Counted from the first letter of the stretch, positions 7,653-15,010 are shown. The stretch: 18,510 nt of DNA from CAZWRF01 sp964636095 (GCA_964636095.1 CAZWRF010000013.1:1-18510), one strand, 5' to 3'. The notes: generated by a model not told the origin, from the sequence alone. A program made the numbers and translations.

Positions 7653-7661
7653 ATCATAACA
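7653..7661 (-). promoter_or_regulatory. Probable extended -10 promoter of rpmH
   Basis: On the minus strand the sequence TG-T-TATGAT matches an extended -10 element (hexamer TATGAT, 5 of 6). No convincing -35 box lies 17 nt upstream; that stretch is a T-rich run. Start of transcription would fall about 2-4 nt before the rpmH ATG, giving a nearly leaderless message. Confidence 0.5.
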
Positions 7662-7753
7662 CAAAAAAAGAAAAAAGAAATATACACAAGTAATTCACAA
7701 GTTGTTAACATCTATATTAAAGAGGTCAATTTGTCTTGTAAAACAGGGGTATT

Positions 7754-7782
7754 TTAACACCTGGACAACATTGATGTATAAT
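7754..7782 (+). promoter_or_regulatory. dnaA promoter (TTAACA, 17 bp, TATAAT)
   Basis: The -35 hexamer TTAACA (7754-7759, 5 of 6) and a perfect -10 hexamer TATAAT (7777-7782) are separated by 17 bp, a consensus housekeeping promoter. The predicted start near 7789 lies only about 5 nt before the dnaA ATG, and no Shine-Dalgarno motif fits in that space, so the dnaA mRNA is probably leaderless. Confidence 0.8.
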
Positions 7783-7794
7783 TAAAACTAAATT

Positions 7795-9162
7795 ATGCCG
7801 CAAACAAATACAGAAAAACTTTGGGAAGAGGTGCTAAGCGAAATAGAGCTGATCGTTTCCAAAGCCAATTTCGTTACATGGTTTCAGAAAACAAGCATCA
7901 AAGAAAGTAAAAACGGCATTGTCTTCATAAGTGTGCCCAACGGATTCACAAAAGAGTGGTTAAAAAACAAATACGAAAAATCCATAATAAAAATTCTTCG
8001 AAATATAGAACCTTCTATCCGCGCGGTGGACTATGTAATCTCCAGTCAGCCTGTTGCGGACTATAAAAAAGGGTCAAAACAGAGAACAATGGAAATTGAT
8101 ACAGAAGCTCCTCAAATGGAGTTCAAGGATTTTTACTCATCCAAGGATTCTCTAAATCCCAGATATGCTTTTGAAAATTTTGTTGTCGGTTCCTTCAACG
8201 AGCTGGCACATGCCGCTGCCATGGCGGTAATAAAAAATCCCGGCTCAACATACAATCCCCTCTTTGTTTACGGGGGAGTTGGCTTGGGAAAAACCCACCT
8301 TCTTCAGGCAACAGGAAACAAAATAAAGGAAAATTTTCCGGGAATAAAAACAAAATACACAACAACTGAAAAATTCACGAATGAGCTTGTTTCTTCAATT
8401 CAAAACAATACTACGTTTGAGTTTAAAGAAAATTACAAAAAATACGATCTTCTGATAATAGACGACGTTCAGTTCATCTCCGGAAAAAACAAAAGCCAGG
8501 AAGAGCTTTTTCATGTCTTCAATACTTTATACGAAAACGGCAAACAAATTATTTTTTCGTCAGACAGAGCTCCCAAATCAATACCTGACATTGAGGAAAG
8601 ATTAAGGTCGAGATTTGAAGGTGGAATGATGGCGGATATCACAGAGCCTGAGTTTGAAGCCAGAATAGCCATTCTGAAAACAAAGATCGGTGAAAAAAAT
8701 CTAAACATATCGGACGATGCGATAGATTATATAGCCACTGCTTTAAAAACCAACATAAGAGAACTGGAGGGGGCCTTGAACATGCTTTCAGCTCAAACAA
8801 AACTTTTGAGCAAGGTGCTGTCACTGGATGAGATAAAAGACCTTTTTAACAAAAACATTTTGTACTCAAAAAAGAAGATAACATTCGGTAAAATAATCAA
8901 AACGGTGGCGGATTTTTATGAAGTTGAAGAACAATATCTGTTTGAAAAATCAAGAAAAAAAGAGTATGTACTTCCTCGTCAAATAGCGATGTTCCTTTTA
9001 AGAGCTGACTTTAACGGGTCGTATCCATACATCGGGAAAAAATTCGGAGGAAGAGACCACACAACGGTTATTCATGCTTATGAAAAAGTTTCCGACGGAT
9101 TAAAGAAAGACCAGCGCCTTAAAAACGATTTACAAAAAATCAGAGATTCTTTGTATGCATAA
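7795..9162 (+). CDS. dnaA: Chromosomal replication initiator protein DnaA
   Basis: A 455-residue complete DnaA, which binds origin boxes and melts the origin to load the helicase. Domain I (about 1-80) includes the conserved WxxFxxT-like region. A short, variable domain II follows (about 85-115). The AAA+ domain III has Walker A GGVGLGKTH at 160-168 and Walker B LLIIDDVQF at 219-227, with the arginine-rich motif EERLRSRFEGG near 267-277. Domain IV carries the DNA-binding signature GGRDHTTVIHAYEKV at 418-432, fully conserved, so recognition of roughly standard DnaA boxes is expected. It is transcribed away from rpmH and precedes dnaN by 219 bp. DnaA-box-like motifs lie on both sides of the gene, which suggests a bipartite origin and self-regulation. 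Confidence 0.98.
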   Translation: MPQTNTEKLWEEVLSEIELIVSKANFVTWFQKTSIKESKNGIVFISVPNGFTKEWLKNKYEKSIIKILRNIEPSIRAVDYVISSQPVADYKKGSKQRTMEIDTEAPQMEFKDFYSSKDSLNPRYAFENFVVGSFNELAHAAAMAVIKNPGSTYNPLFVYGGVGLGKTHLLQATGNKIKENFPGIKTKYTTTEKFTNELVSSIQNNTTFEFKENYKKYDLLIIDDVQFISGKNKSQEELFHVFNTLYENGKQIIFSSDRAPKSIPDIEERLRSRFEGGMMADITEPEFEARIAILKTKIGEKNLNISDDAIDYIATALKTNIRELEGALNMLSAQTKLLSKVLSLDEIKDLFNKNILYSKKKITFGKIIKTVADFYEVEEQYLFEKSRKKEYVLPRQIAMFLLRADFNGSYPYIGKKFGGRDHTTVIHAYEKVSDGLKKDQRLKNDLQKIRDSLYA

Positions 9163-9381
9163 GTTGTTTATAAAGCTGTGCGGAAACTGTTTGCAACAGA
9201 GAAATTTTTGAACGTAAATTTTTTTTACCAACAGTTTATTAAAAGTTTATTAACAGTTTGTAAGTAAGTCGGAATTGAATTTATCGTTGTTTTAAAAGGG
9301 TATTCGCGACTTTTCAACAGAGTCCACAGCCCTAACAATAACAATAATTTATATTAATTTTTAATTAACTTATTATTACAC
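9163..9381. other. Probable oriC part 2: 11-mer array and AT-rich unwinding region
   Basis: The dnaA-dnaN spacer contains a cluster of TTnTnAACA-like 9-mers: 9165-9173 (minus strand), 9190-9198, 9247-9255 and TTTTCAACA at 9311-9319, the last one base from TTTTCCACA. Three tandem 11-mers lie at 9232-9264. Bases 9339-9380 are almost wholly A and T and would suit a DNA unwinding element next to dnaN, as in the bipartite B. subtilis origin. The boxes are degenerate and I cannot compute strand skew, so the role is a well-supported guess and not proven. No gene fits in this spacer. Confidence 0.55.
9232..9264 (+). repeat. Three tandem 11-bp repeats in the dnaA-dnaN spacer
   Basis: Units CAGTTTATTAA (9232-9242), AAGTTTATTAA (9243-9253) and CAGTTTGTAAG (9254-9264) follow each other without gaps. 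The first two differ only in the first base. The 11-bp period equals one DNA turn and matches the period of the boxes upstream of dnaA, which suits ordered DnaA binding. Confidence 0.8.
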
Positions 9382-10482
9382 ATGAGGATAACCTGCGCAA
9401 AAAAACATCTTCAACAAGCAAGTCTGCTTTGCGAAAAGATTGCCGGAAGAAATCCGACCCTTCCGATATTAAATTCTGTTCTTGTTTCGGCCAAAGAAAA
9501 AGAGCTCAGTTTTTTGAGTACTAATTTGGAAATGGCACTCAACGTCTCTGTTCCGGCTAAGATTAAAAAAGAAGGAAAAGCTGCCGTACCGGCCAAGTTT
9601 TTTTCGTCTTTTGTCTCATCTCTTCCCGAGGACCAGAACATAGAGATTGAAACCATAAACGACAATCTTGTGCTAACCACAAAAAACACAACAACAACCA
9701 TAAAATGTTATCCGGTCAGCGATTTTCCCATATTGCCGAAGATAAAAGAGAAAAAAATGTTCAGCATGTCATCTTATGATTTTTTGATGGGGCTTAAGTC
9801 CGTTCATTATTCCGTTTCCTTGTCGGAAATGAAGCCGGAGATAAACAGCGTTTTTGTTTACTCTAACAAGAATGGTCTCGTCTTTGCTGCCACTGACGGC
9901 TTTAGGCTTGCGGAAAAAATAGTAAAAATTAAAACCAGCGGTTCTTTGAGTTTTTTGATTCCTCACAGAAGTGTCGCCGAGATGTTGAGAATCTTTGAGC
10001 ATCAGGAAGGAAATTTAACGATAAAATTTGACGACAATAATATTGTTTTGGATTCCGGGTCAATAAAATTTACGTCTCGCCTGGTGGAAGGAAATTTTCC
10101 GGATTATAAACAGATAATCCCTACCGGATTTAGCAACACGGTTACCGTTGAAAAAAAGGATTTTAGCGACAATTTAAAAACAGCCATAATGTTTTGCGGA
10201 AAATTGAACGAGGTTAAAATGAAACTTTATAAAAGTGAGGATTTTATTGAAATCCAAACGAACAATCCGGAAGTGGGAGAGCACTCGGTAACAGTACCGG
10301 CTAAAACTGAAGGAAACGACCTTGGCATAGTCTTCAATTATCGCTACTTGGTTGATTTTTTACCGGCCATTGATTCGGACAAAATACTTCTCAGATTTAG
10401 CGGAGAAGGGCGACCGTTGGCAATTTCCGGACTGAATGACAGCTCTTTCTTTTATCTTATTATGCCCATGAAAGACCTTTAA
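9382..10482 (+). CDS. dnaN: DNA polymerase III beta subunit (sliding clamp)
   Basis: A 366-residue sliding clamp that encircles DNA and tethers polymerase III and other partners. Three clamp folds of about 120 residues each are evident. Family hallmarks include ATDGFRLAEK near 171-180, the segment SRLVEGNFPDYKQIIP near 232-247 and the C-terminal YLIMPMKDL, whose MPM motif is near universal and helps form the partner-binding pocket. Length equals the usual 360-380. It follows dnaA as in most bacteria. No Shine-Dalgarno motif is seen; the leader is AT-rich and overlaps the presumed unwinding region. The next gene is not recF or gyrB but a small DUF721-like protein. Confidence 0.97.
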   Translation: MRITCAKKHLQQASLLCEKIAGRNPTLPILNSVLVSAKEKELSFLSTNLEMALNVSVPAKIKKEGKAAVPAKFFSSFVSSLPEDQNIEIETINDNLVLTTKNTTTTIKCYPVSDFPILPKIKEKKMFSMSSYDFLMGLKSVHYSVSLSEMKPEINSVFVYSNKNGLVFAATDGFRLAEKIVKIKTSGSLSFLIPHRSVAEMLRIFEHQEGNLTIKFDDNNIVLDSGSIKFTSRLVEGNFPDYKQIIPTGFSNTVTVEKKDFSDNLKTAIMFCGKLNEVKMKLYKSEDFIEIQTNNPEVGEHSVTVPAKTEGNDLGIVFNYRYLVDFLPAIDSDKILLRFSGEGRPLAISGLNDSSFFYLIMPMKDL

Positions 10483-10514
10483 AATTTCTATTTTACCTAG
10501 TTTTAATTTATAAG

Positions 10515-10781
10515 ATGAGGCAAATTTCCCAACTTCTTTTAAAATTCAAAAATCTCAAGCCGCCAAAGAAGGCGATTGAAGATGAAGTAAGAAAAATAAT
10601 AGAAGAAAAAATAAATATACCGAGCGACTCTTACAGGGTCGTTTTTAAAAAACCGAACATTACAATAAGTTCTCAAAATCCCGTTTTGAAGAATGAAATT
10701 TTTATACACGAGGAAAATATTTTAAAAAAAATAAAAGAAAAGTTCGGCGAAAAAACCGAAATTAAAATTTTCTTCAAGTAA
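10515..10781 (+). CDS. Small DUF721/DciA-like protein
   Basis: An 88-residue basic protein. The N-terminal half (about 1-35) is helical and lysine-rich. The C-terminal half shows a beta-alpha-beta pattern: a strand (RVVFKKPNITISSQ), the segment NPVLKNEIFIHEENILKKIKEKFG, then a final strand (EIKIFFK). This resembles the DUF721 fold, in which a strand leads into a phrase like LRNELFLRKEEIL and ends in an isoleucine-rich strand. DUF721 includes DciA, the replicative helicase loader or activator of bacteria without DnaC. Its position 32 nt after dnaN fits a replication role. The match is by eye and the protein is shorter than typical DciA, so the family is uncertain, but the gene itself is well placed. 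It converges with the PBP gene, 9 nt apart. Confidence 0.6.
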   Translation: MRQISQLLLKFKNLKPPKKAIEDEVRKIIEEKINIPSDSYRVVFKKPNITISSQNPVLKNEIFIHEENILKKIKEKFGEKTEIKIFFK

Positions 10782-10790
10782 TTAAGTAGA

Positions 10791-13340
10791 TTATTGGAAA
10801 AAAAGAGGAATATTGTATTCGTTTTTGTTTTCCATTTGGTCGCGGATAAGTATTTGAAGATTTTCGCTTTGGTTGATTGAAGGAATTGAAGATGCGTTGA
10901 AATTAAACATGTAAACCGGCGGCGAAATTGATCCAAGATAAAAATCTCCCAGATAAAATTCCATTTGCGTTATGGGAAATTTGCTTTTTGGCAACAGATT
11001 TATGGAAATAGTGTCTGTTTTTTGAAACACACTGTTAGGTTGTGGCGATATTATTTCTATATTTGGTCTGTTTTCTTCCGTATGAATGTCGTCATACTCT
11101 TTTGGAATGTCGTTATCGGTTTGTTCTTTTATATTTTGGTTTTCGGCCCATTTTCTTACAGGTTCTTCCCATAAATTAAATTGAGGGTCTTTTTCCGGGT
11201 TTTCGGGTATTTTTCCCCTGGGGTCATTTTTGTTGACCCAAAAAAGTATACTGTGTATTTGGGTAAGAACTTTTTCAACTTTTGTATTTTCCGGCGTAAG
11301 ATCAGTAGCCAGTTTTCCGGACATACTGTCTATAAAATAAGAAATTCCGCCTTGCCACGAACCATTTAACACCGGCTTTAAGTTTATTGAAGACTGGTCT
11401 ATTGGTGCTTGAAATTCCTCATCGGGTAGAGTTTCAAAGACTTTTTTGAAAAACCGATTCCATAAAGGAGCGGCAATGAAGCCGGCGATTTTCTTTTCCA
11501 TGGGAGTGTTATCGTTGTTGCCAACCCACAATCCAAGGGCAAAATTCGGAGTATACCCAATTACCCAAGCGTCTCTATAGTCGTTGGTTGTTCCTGTTTT
11601 TACAGCAACCTCTCTTTCCGGAAAATATAACCAGGATTGTTCTCCGAACTCCGGAGCCCTGGCGTCATTATCTTTCAGCATATCGTTTATTTCTCTTGCA
11701 ATATTGCTGTCCAATTCCCTGACAGGTCGAGGATTGAACTCCTCTATTGTTTTTCCTTTGTTGTCTTCTATTTTTAATATGCCGGTTACAGGATTTTTTA
11801 CCCCATCGTTGGCAAAAACGGAATAAGCTCCCGTCATTTCAAGAGGGGTTACTTCTCCTCCCCCCAAAACCAAAGTGAGACCGTATCTCTGGGGGTCGGC
11901 AAGGGTTGTTATTCCAAGATCTTCAGCTGTTTGTATCGCGTTTTTTATTCCTGCCAAATACAGAACTTTTACCGCGGGAACATTTATTGACTGAGCCAAT
12001 GCATCCTTGAAAGTAACCGGACCTCTGAAAAGGTTGTCAAAGTTTCCCGGCATGTAGCATTCGTCTTCATTTGTTCCCGCCATTGGGGTGCCGTCCGGGT
12101 TGCAGGAAGAGTTGAACTCCGTTTGTAAATCAAAAACCACGGTGTTTTCGGTGTATCCCTCTTTCAGAGCGGTTGCGTAAACGAAAGGCTTAAAAGAGGA
12201 CCCCGGCTGCCTTCCTTTCCCGTATGTAGCGACATTTAGCTTGGGCTCGAACTTACAATTTACACCCGGTGTGCATCCTTCAGGCAAGGGGTCGGCATAC
12301 CAATCCCTGGAACCTACCATAACGAGTATTTGACCAGTCTTTGGATCTACGGCTACCATACTCGCATTGTACGCGTTGTCGTTTTTTTCTATTGTTTTTG
12401 CGTAGTCTTTTACCATTTGTTCGGCTTCTTTTTGCAGTTCAAGGTCGAGTGTCGTTATAACCTTGAGTCCGCCGTTCTCAACCATATCTGCACCGTAAGT
12501 TTTTTCCAGATAGCTTTTTATATACATTACAAAATGAGGTGCTTGTATTCCTGTTTCTGCTTGGCTTAAGAAAGCTACTTTTTCATTTTTTGCCTCGTCA
12601 TATTGTTCTTGCTCAATAAAGCCTAAGTCCAGCATTCTTTTTAATACGATATCTTTTCTTTGATCCAGCTCTTCTTTGTGAATGCCGTAAGGAGAATAAT
12701 AACTTGGAGCCTGAGGCAGGGCCGCCAAGTAGGCTGCTTCGGCCAAATCAACATCTTTTGAGTGCTTCCCAAAAAAAGTGAGAGAAGCTTCCTCCACTCC
12801 GTAGATACTTCCTCCGTAGGGGTTTTCGTTCAAATACAAAGTAAGAATTTCCTCTTTTGAGAAATTTTTCTCCATTTTGATGGAAAGTATGGCTTCTTTT
12901 ATTTTTCTGGTGAAAGTTTTTTCCGGCGTAAGAAATGAATTTTTTACAAGCTGCTGCGTTATAGTGGATCCTCCGGCTCCCCGAAGCCTTCCTGATTCTA
13001 GGTTGGTAACAAAAGCTCTTATTATCCCCGTTATGCTTATTCCGTTGTGCTGGTAAAAATCGGAATCTTCTATAGCTACTGTCGCATTTTTTATGTTGAT
13101 GGCGATGTCTTCATAAGGAACAACTTTTCTTTTTATATTGCCGTGTATATCATACAGAAGGTTTTCTCCGGTCCGATCGTAAATTTTTGTTGACTGAGCC
13201 ACGACTCTTTCGTCAAAAGTTTGGAAGTCGGGTATGGGAAGATTTTTTATCCAGCGAACAAAGAAAAAACCGCCCACAACGGATGCGATGAGCAAAACAA
13301 GAATAAAAATAAGAATGAAACGCTTAATGAATTTAGGCAT
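10791..13340 (-). CDS. Class A penicillin-binding protein (PBP1A-like) with C-terminal Ig-like domain
   Basis: A bifunctional peptidoglycan synthase of 849 residues. A membrane anchor lies at about residues 7-28. The glycosyltransferase (GT51) domain has the catalytic glutamate in VAIEDSDFYQH (E91), motif RGAGGSTITQQLVKN (120-134) and the RKIKEAILSIKMEK region. The transpeptidase domain has SxxK at S381-K384 (GSSFK), SxN at S451-N453 and KTG at 581-583, so both activities look intact. After about residue 760 comes an Ig-like beta domain (IEIISPQPNSVF onward) ending at the stop. The start at 13340 gives a normal short cytoplasmic tail and has AAGGA 12 nt upstream; an in-frame ATG at 13391 would add 17 residues and leave only 54 bp to divergent tyrS, so it is less likely. 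The sheet of wall-facing domains fits a monoderm-like or thin envelope (inference). Confidence 0.93.
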   Translation of the reverse strand: MPKFIKRFILIFILVLLIASVVGGFFFVRWIKNLPIPDFQTFDERVVAQSTKIYDRTGENLLYDIHGNIKRKVVPYEDIAINIKNATVAIEDSDFYQHNGISITGIIRAFVTNLESGRLRGAGGSTITQQLVKNSFLTPEKTFTRKIKEAILSIKMEKNFSKEEILTLYLNENPYGGSIYGVEEASLTFFGKHSKDVDLAEAAYLAALPQAPSYYSPYGIHKEELDQRKDIVLKRMLDLGFIEQEQYDEAKNEKVAFLSQAETGIQAPHFVMYIKSYLEKTYGADMVENGGLKVITTLDLELQKEAEQMVKDYAKTIEKNDNAYNASMVAVDPKTGQILVMVGSRDWYADPLPEGCTPGVNCKFEPKLNVATYGKGRQPGSSFKPFVYATALKEGYTENTVVFDLQTEFNSSCNPDGTPMAGTNEDECYMPGNFDNLFRGPVTFKDALAQSINVPAVKVLYLAGIKNAIQTAEDLGITTLADPQRYGLTLVLGGGEVTPLEMTGAYSVFANDGVKNPVTGILKIEDNKGKTIEEFNPRPVRELDSNIAREINDMLKDNDARAPEFGEQSWLYFPEREVAVKTGTTNDYRDAWVIGYTPNFALGLWVGNNDNTPMEKKIAGFIAAPLWNRFFKKVFETLPDEEFQAPIDQSSINLKPVLNGSWQGGISYFIDSMSGKLATDLTPENTKVEKVLTQIHSILFWVNKNDPRGKIPENPEKDPQFNLWEEPVRKWAENQNIKEQTDNDIPKEYDDIHTEENRPNIEIISPQPNSVFQKTDTISINLLPKSKFPITQMEFYLGDFYLGSISPPVYMFNFNASSIPSINQSENLQILIRDQMENKNEYNIPLFFQ

Positions 13341-13445
13341 ATTCTCGTTTAATCCTTGTTTTACTTTAATATATAACACGCTTAAATTCAATAAAGGGAT
13401 TCTCCAAGGGTGGCTGAAAACTATTTTTTTTGCTAGTCTAGCAGT

Positions 13446-14648
13446 ATGGTAAAAATCGACACCGACAAAAACAAAATAGAAGAAATATTGACACGCTCCA
13501 TCGCGGAAGTTTTACCCACAAAAAAATCCCTAAAAATGGTCCTGGAGTCCGGCAGGAGGCTTAGAATTTATATAGGTACCGATCCAACCGGAACGTCTCT
13601 TCACCTGGGCCATGCTACGAATTATATGATTTTAGAGAAACTCCGCAGATTAGGGCACGAGGTCATATTTCTTATAGGTGATTTTACATCCAGGATCGGA
13701 GACCCGACGGACAGGGAAGACTCCGCGCGCAAACAGCTTTCACGGAAAGAGGTTGTTGAGAATGTTAAAACCTGGATTTCGCAAATAAAACCCGTTATTG
13801 ATGTCGAGAACAAAGAAAACCCGGTTAAAATACTTTACAACCACGACTGGCTGGCAAAGTTAACATTTGAAGATGTGATAGACATTGCCTCAAATTTTAC
13901 GGTGCAGCAAATGATTGAAAGAGACATGTTTGACAGGCGCATCAAGAGCGGAAAACCCCTTTATCTTCACGAACTGTTCTACCCGCTAATGCAAGGATAT
14001 GATTCCGTGGCGATTGATGTTGATGTTGAAATGTGCGGAATGGACCAAAAATTTAATGCGCTTGCCGGGCGTACCTTGTTGAAAAAATTCAAAAACAAAG
14101 AAAAATACATACTTATTACAACACTGCTTGAAAATCCGGTTACCGGTGAAAAAATGATGTCCAAATCGGCGGGCACAGGAGTTTTTCTTGATTACAAACC
14201 GGGTGAAATGTATGGAGCCGTTATGGCCCAGCCCGATGAGAACATGCGCCAGTTGTTTGTTGATTGCACGTGGCTGGAAAAGGAAGATATAGATGGTATT
14301 TTGGAAAAAGAATCTCCCCGGGATGCCAAGATGAAACTGGCCTTTGAAATTACAAGGATTTATCATGGAGAAAAAGAAGCGGAAAAAGCCCGGGATAATT
14401 TTGTAAATGTTTTTCAAAAAAGAGAAATGCCCGGAGATATGGAGATTTACAAAACGGAAAAAGGGAGAGAGCTCAAAGATATTCTCTTGGGCAACAAATT
14501 AGTTGATTCCGCTTCTGCTTTCAGGCGGCTTGTCAAAGAAGGGGCGATTGATTTTGGGGGAGAAACTATAAGCGACAGCCGCTACAAAATAGAAAAATCC
14601 GGAGTGGTCCGGATAGGTAAAAAAATTTTTATAAAAGTTGAAATTTAG
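13446..14648 (+). CDS. tyrS: Tyrosyl-tRNA synthetase
   Basis: A 400-residue class I aminoacyl-tRNA synthetase that charges tRNA-Tyr. The HIGH-type motif is HLGH at 53-56, following the GTDPTGTSLH phrase typical of bacterial TyrS. The KMSKS loop is KMMSKS at 236-241. The tyrosine-binding region is recognisable around FTVQQMIERD (151-160) and GYDSVAIDVDVEMCGMDQ (184-201). A C-terminal S4 RNA-binding domain (about 340-395) closes the protein. It is transcribed alone, divergently from the PBP gene, and ends at a strong terminator. No T-box leader is possible in the 105-bp upstream spacer. A perfect inverted repeat TGCTAG-T-CTAGCA (13431-13443) lies immediately before the ATG and could be a regulatory site. 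Confidence 0.96.
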   Translation: MVKIDTDKNKIEEILTRSIAEVLPTKKSLKMVLESGRRLRIYIGTDPTGTSLHLGHATNYMILEKLRRLGHEVIFLIGDFTSRIGDPTDREDSARKQLSRKEVVENVKTWISQIKPVIDVENKENPVKILYNHDWLAKLTFEDVIDIASNFTVQQMIERDMFDRRIKSGKPLYLHELFYPLMQGYDSVAIDVDVEMCGMDQKFNALAGRTLLKKFKNKEKYILITTLLENPVTGEKMMSKSAGTGVFLDYKPGEMYGAVMAQPDENMRQLFVDCTWLEKEDIDGILEKESPRDAKMKLAFEITRIYHGEKEAEKARDNFVNVFQKREMPGDMEIYKTEKGRELKDILLGNKLVDSASAFRRLVKEGAIDFGGETISDSRYKIEKSGVVRIGKKIFIKVEI

Positions 14649-14651
14649 CTG

Positions 14652-14686
14652 ACGAAAAATCCCGCATCATTTGCGGGATTTTTCGT
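14652..14686. terminator. Bidirectional intrinsic terminator between tyrS and the acidic ORF
   Basis: A perfect 15-bp stem (ACGAAAAATCCCGCA at 14652-14666 with its complement at 14672-14686) encloses the loop TCATT. The stem has a GC-rich core and A/T tracts on both flanks, so it can act as a terminator for tyrS on the plus strand and for the acidic ORF on the minus strand. Confidence 0.93.
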
Positions 14687-14690
14687 TTGA

Positions 14691-14879
14691 TTACATGTCT
14701 TCCTCTTCGTCGTCGTCTCCGTCTTCAGTCTCTTCGTCATCCGTGGTCTCTTCGTCATCATCATCGTTCTCTTCCGTGTCATCTTTTTCCATTTCGTCAT
14801 CTTTTTCCATTTCGTCATCTTTTTCCATTTCGTCGTCCATATTAAAAGAAAGGTTTAATTCTAATTTTCTATTGCACAT
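14691..14879 (-). CDS. Small, very acidic repeat protein
   Basis: A 62-residue ORF of unknown function. After residue 13 nearly all residues are Asp, Glu, Thr, Met or Lys. Three near-perfect hexapeptide repeats (DDEMEK) are encoded by 18-bp DNA repeats, then a poly-Asp/Glu tail follows. A shorter start at 14840 would give MDDEMEK and 49 residues; neither start has a clear ribosome binding site, although GAAGG lies about 16 nt before the longer one. Support for a real gene comes from a well-placed upstream promoter on the same strand, a two-hairpin leader and the terminator 5 nt after its stop. The opposite strand reads as a serine-rich frame, which I consider the shadow. Such acidic tails may bind cations or basic proteins, but no function can be assigned. 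Confidence 0.5.
   Translation of the reverse strand: MCNRKLELNLSFNMDDEMEKDDEMEKDDEMEKDDTEENDDDDEETTDDEETEDGDDDEEEDM
14779..14832 (-). repeat. Three perfect 18-bp tandem repeats in the acidic ORF
   Basis: On the plus strand the unit TCATCTTTTTCCATTTCG occurs at 14779-14796, 14797-14814 and 14815-14832 with no differences. A partial fourth copy follows at 14833-14840. The unit keeps the reading frame and encodes a six-residue acidic repeat, so copy number may vary among strains without breaking the protein. Confidence 0.95.
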
Positions 14880-14959
14880 TCAAAAACTTCCGACCTTCTT
14901 TACCCCGATAAGGCGGGGTTGGCCTGTATTTGAAGTCTTTTTCTCCGTAAATACAGGTT
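14880..14959 (-). promoter_or_regulatory. Structured 5' leader of the acidic ORF
   Basis: Downstream of the predicted start (about 14959, minus strand) two hairpins form. The first has a 9-bp stem CCTGTATTT/AAATACAGG (14949-14957 with 14923-14931) and a 17-nt loop. The second has a 6-bp stem ACCCCG/CGGGGT (14914-14919 with 14902-14907) and a 6-nt loop. A 5' hairpin this close to the start often stabilises mRNA; a ligand-binding or attenuation role is possible but not shown. Confidence 0.45.
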
Positions 14960-14965
14960 CTCTAT

Positions 14966-14994
14966 TATTTATCAAAAACAAAAACCTTTGTCAA
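14966..14994 (-). promoter_or_regulatory. Promoter for the acidic ORF (TTGACA, 17 bp, extended -10)
   Basis: On the minus strand a perfect -35 TTGACA (14994-14989) is followed after 17 bp by TG-A-TAAATA (hexamer 14971-14966), an extended -10 with a weak hexamer. The perfect 14-bp palindrome CCCTGC-AA-GCAGGG (14995-15008) abuts the -35 box and could be an operator or a remnant terminator for ruvC. Confidence 0.5.
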
Positions 14995-15010
14995 CCCTGC
15001 AAGCAGGGGA

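Larger units (their letters stand above)
7644..7794. other. Probable oriC part 1: DnaA-box array between rpmH and dnaA
   Basis: This 151-bp divergent spacer sits where the origin is usually found. It holds three DnaA-box-like 9-mers at an exact 11-nt period: ATATACACA (7680-7688), TAATTCACA (7691-7699) and TTGTTAACA (7702-7710). The first two each differ by one base from TTATNCACA; the third is weaker. Spacing of 9 bp plus 2 bp is the arrangement known for low-affinity DnaA arrays in the E. coli origin. A further ATTTTAACA at 7751-7759 overlaps the dnaA -35 region and could mediate autoregulation. No perfect box is present, so the call rests on location and periodicity. Confidence 0.6.

Noticed and set aside
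9232..9264. CRISPR-like repeats in the dnaA-dnaN spacer
   Set aside because: The units are 11 bp, gapless and without spacers; DnaA binding is a better explanation.
13341..13445. T-box riboswitch ahead of tyrS
   Set aside because: The spacer is only about 105 bp, has to serve the divergent PBP gene too, and lacks the T-box sequence and a terminator hairpin.
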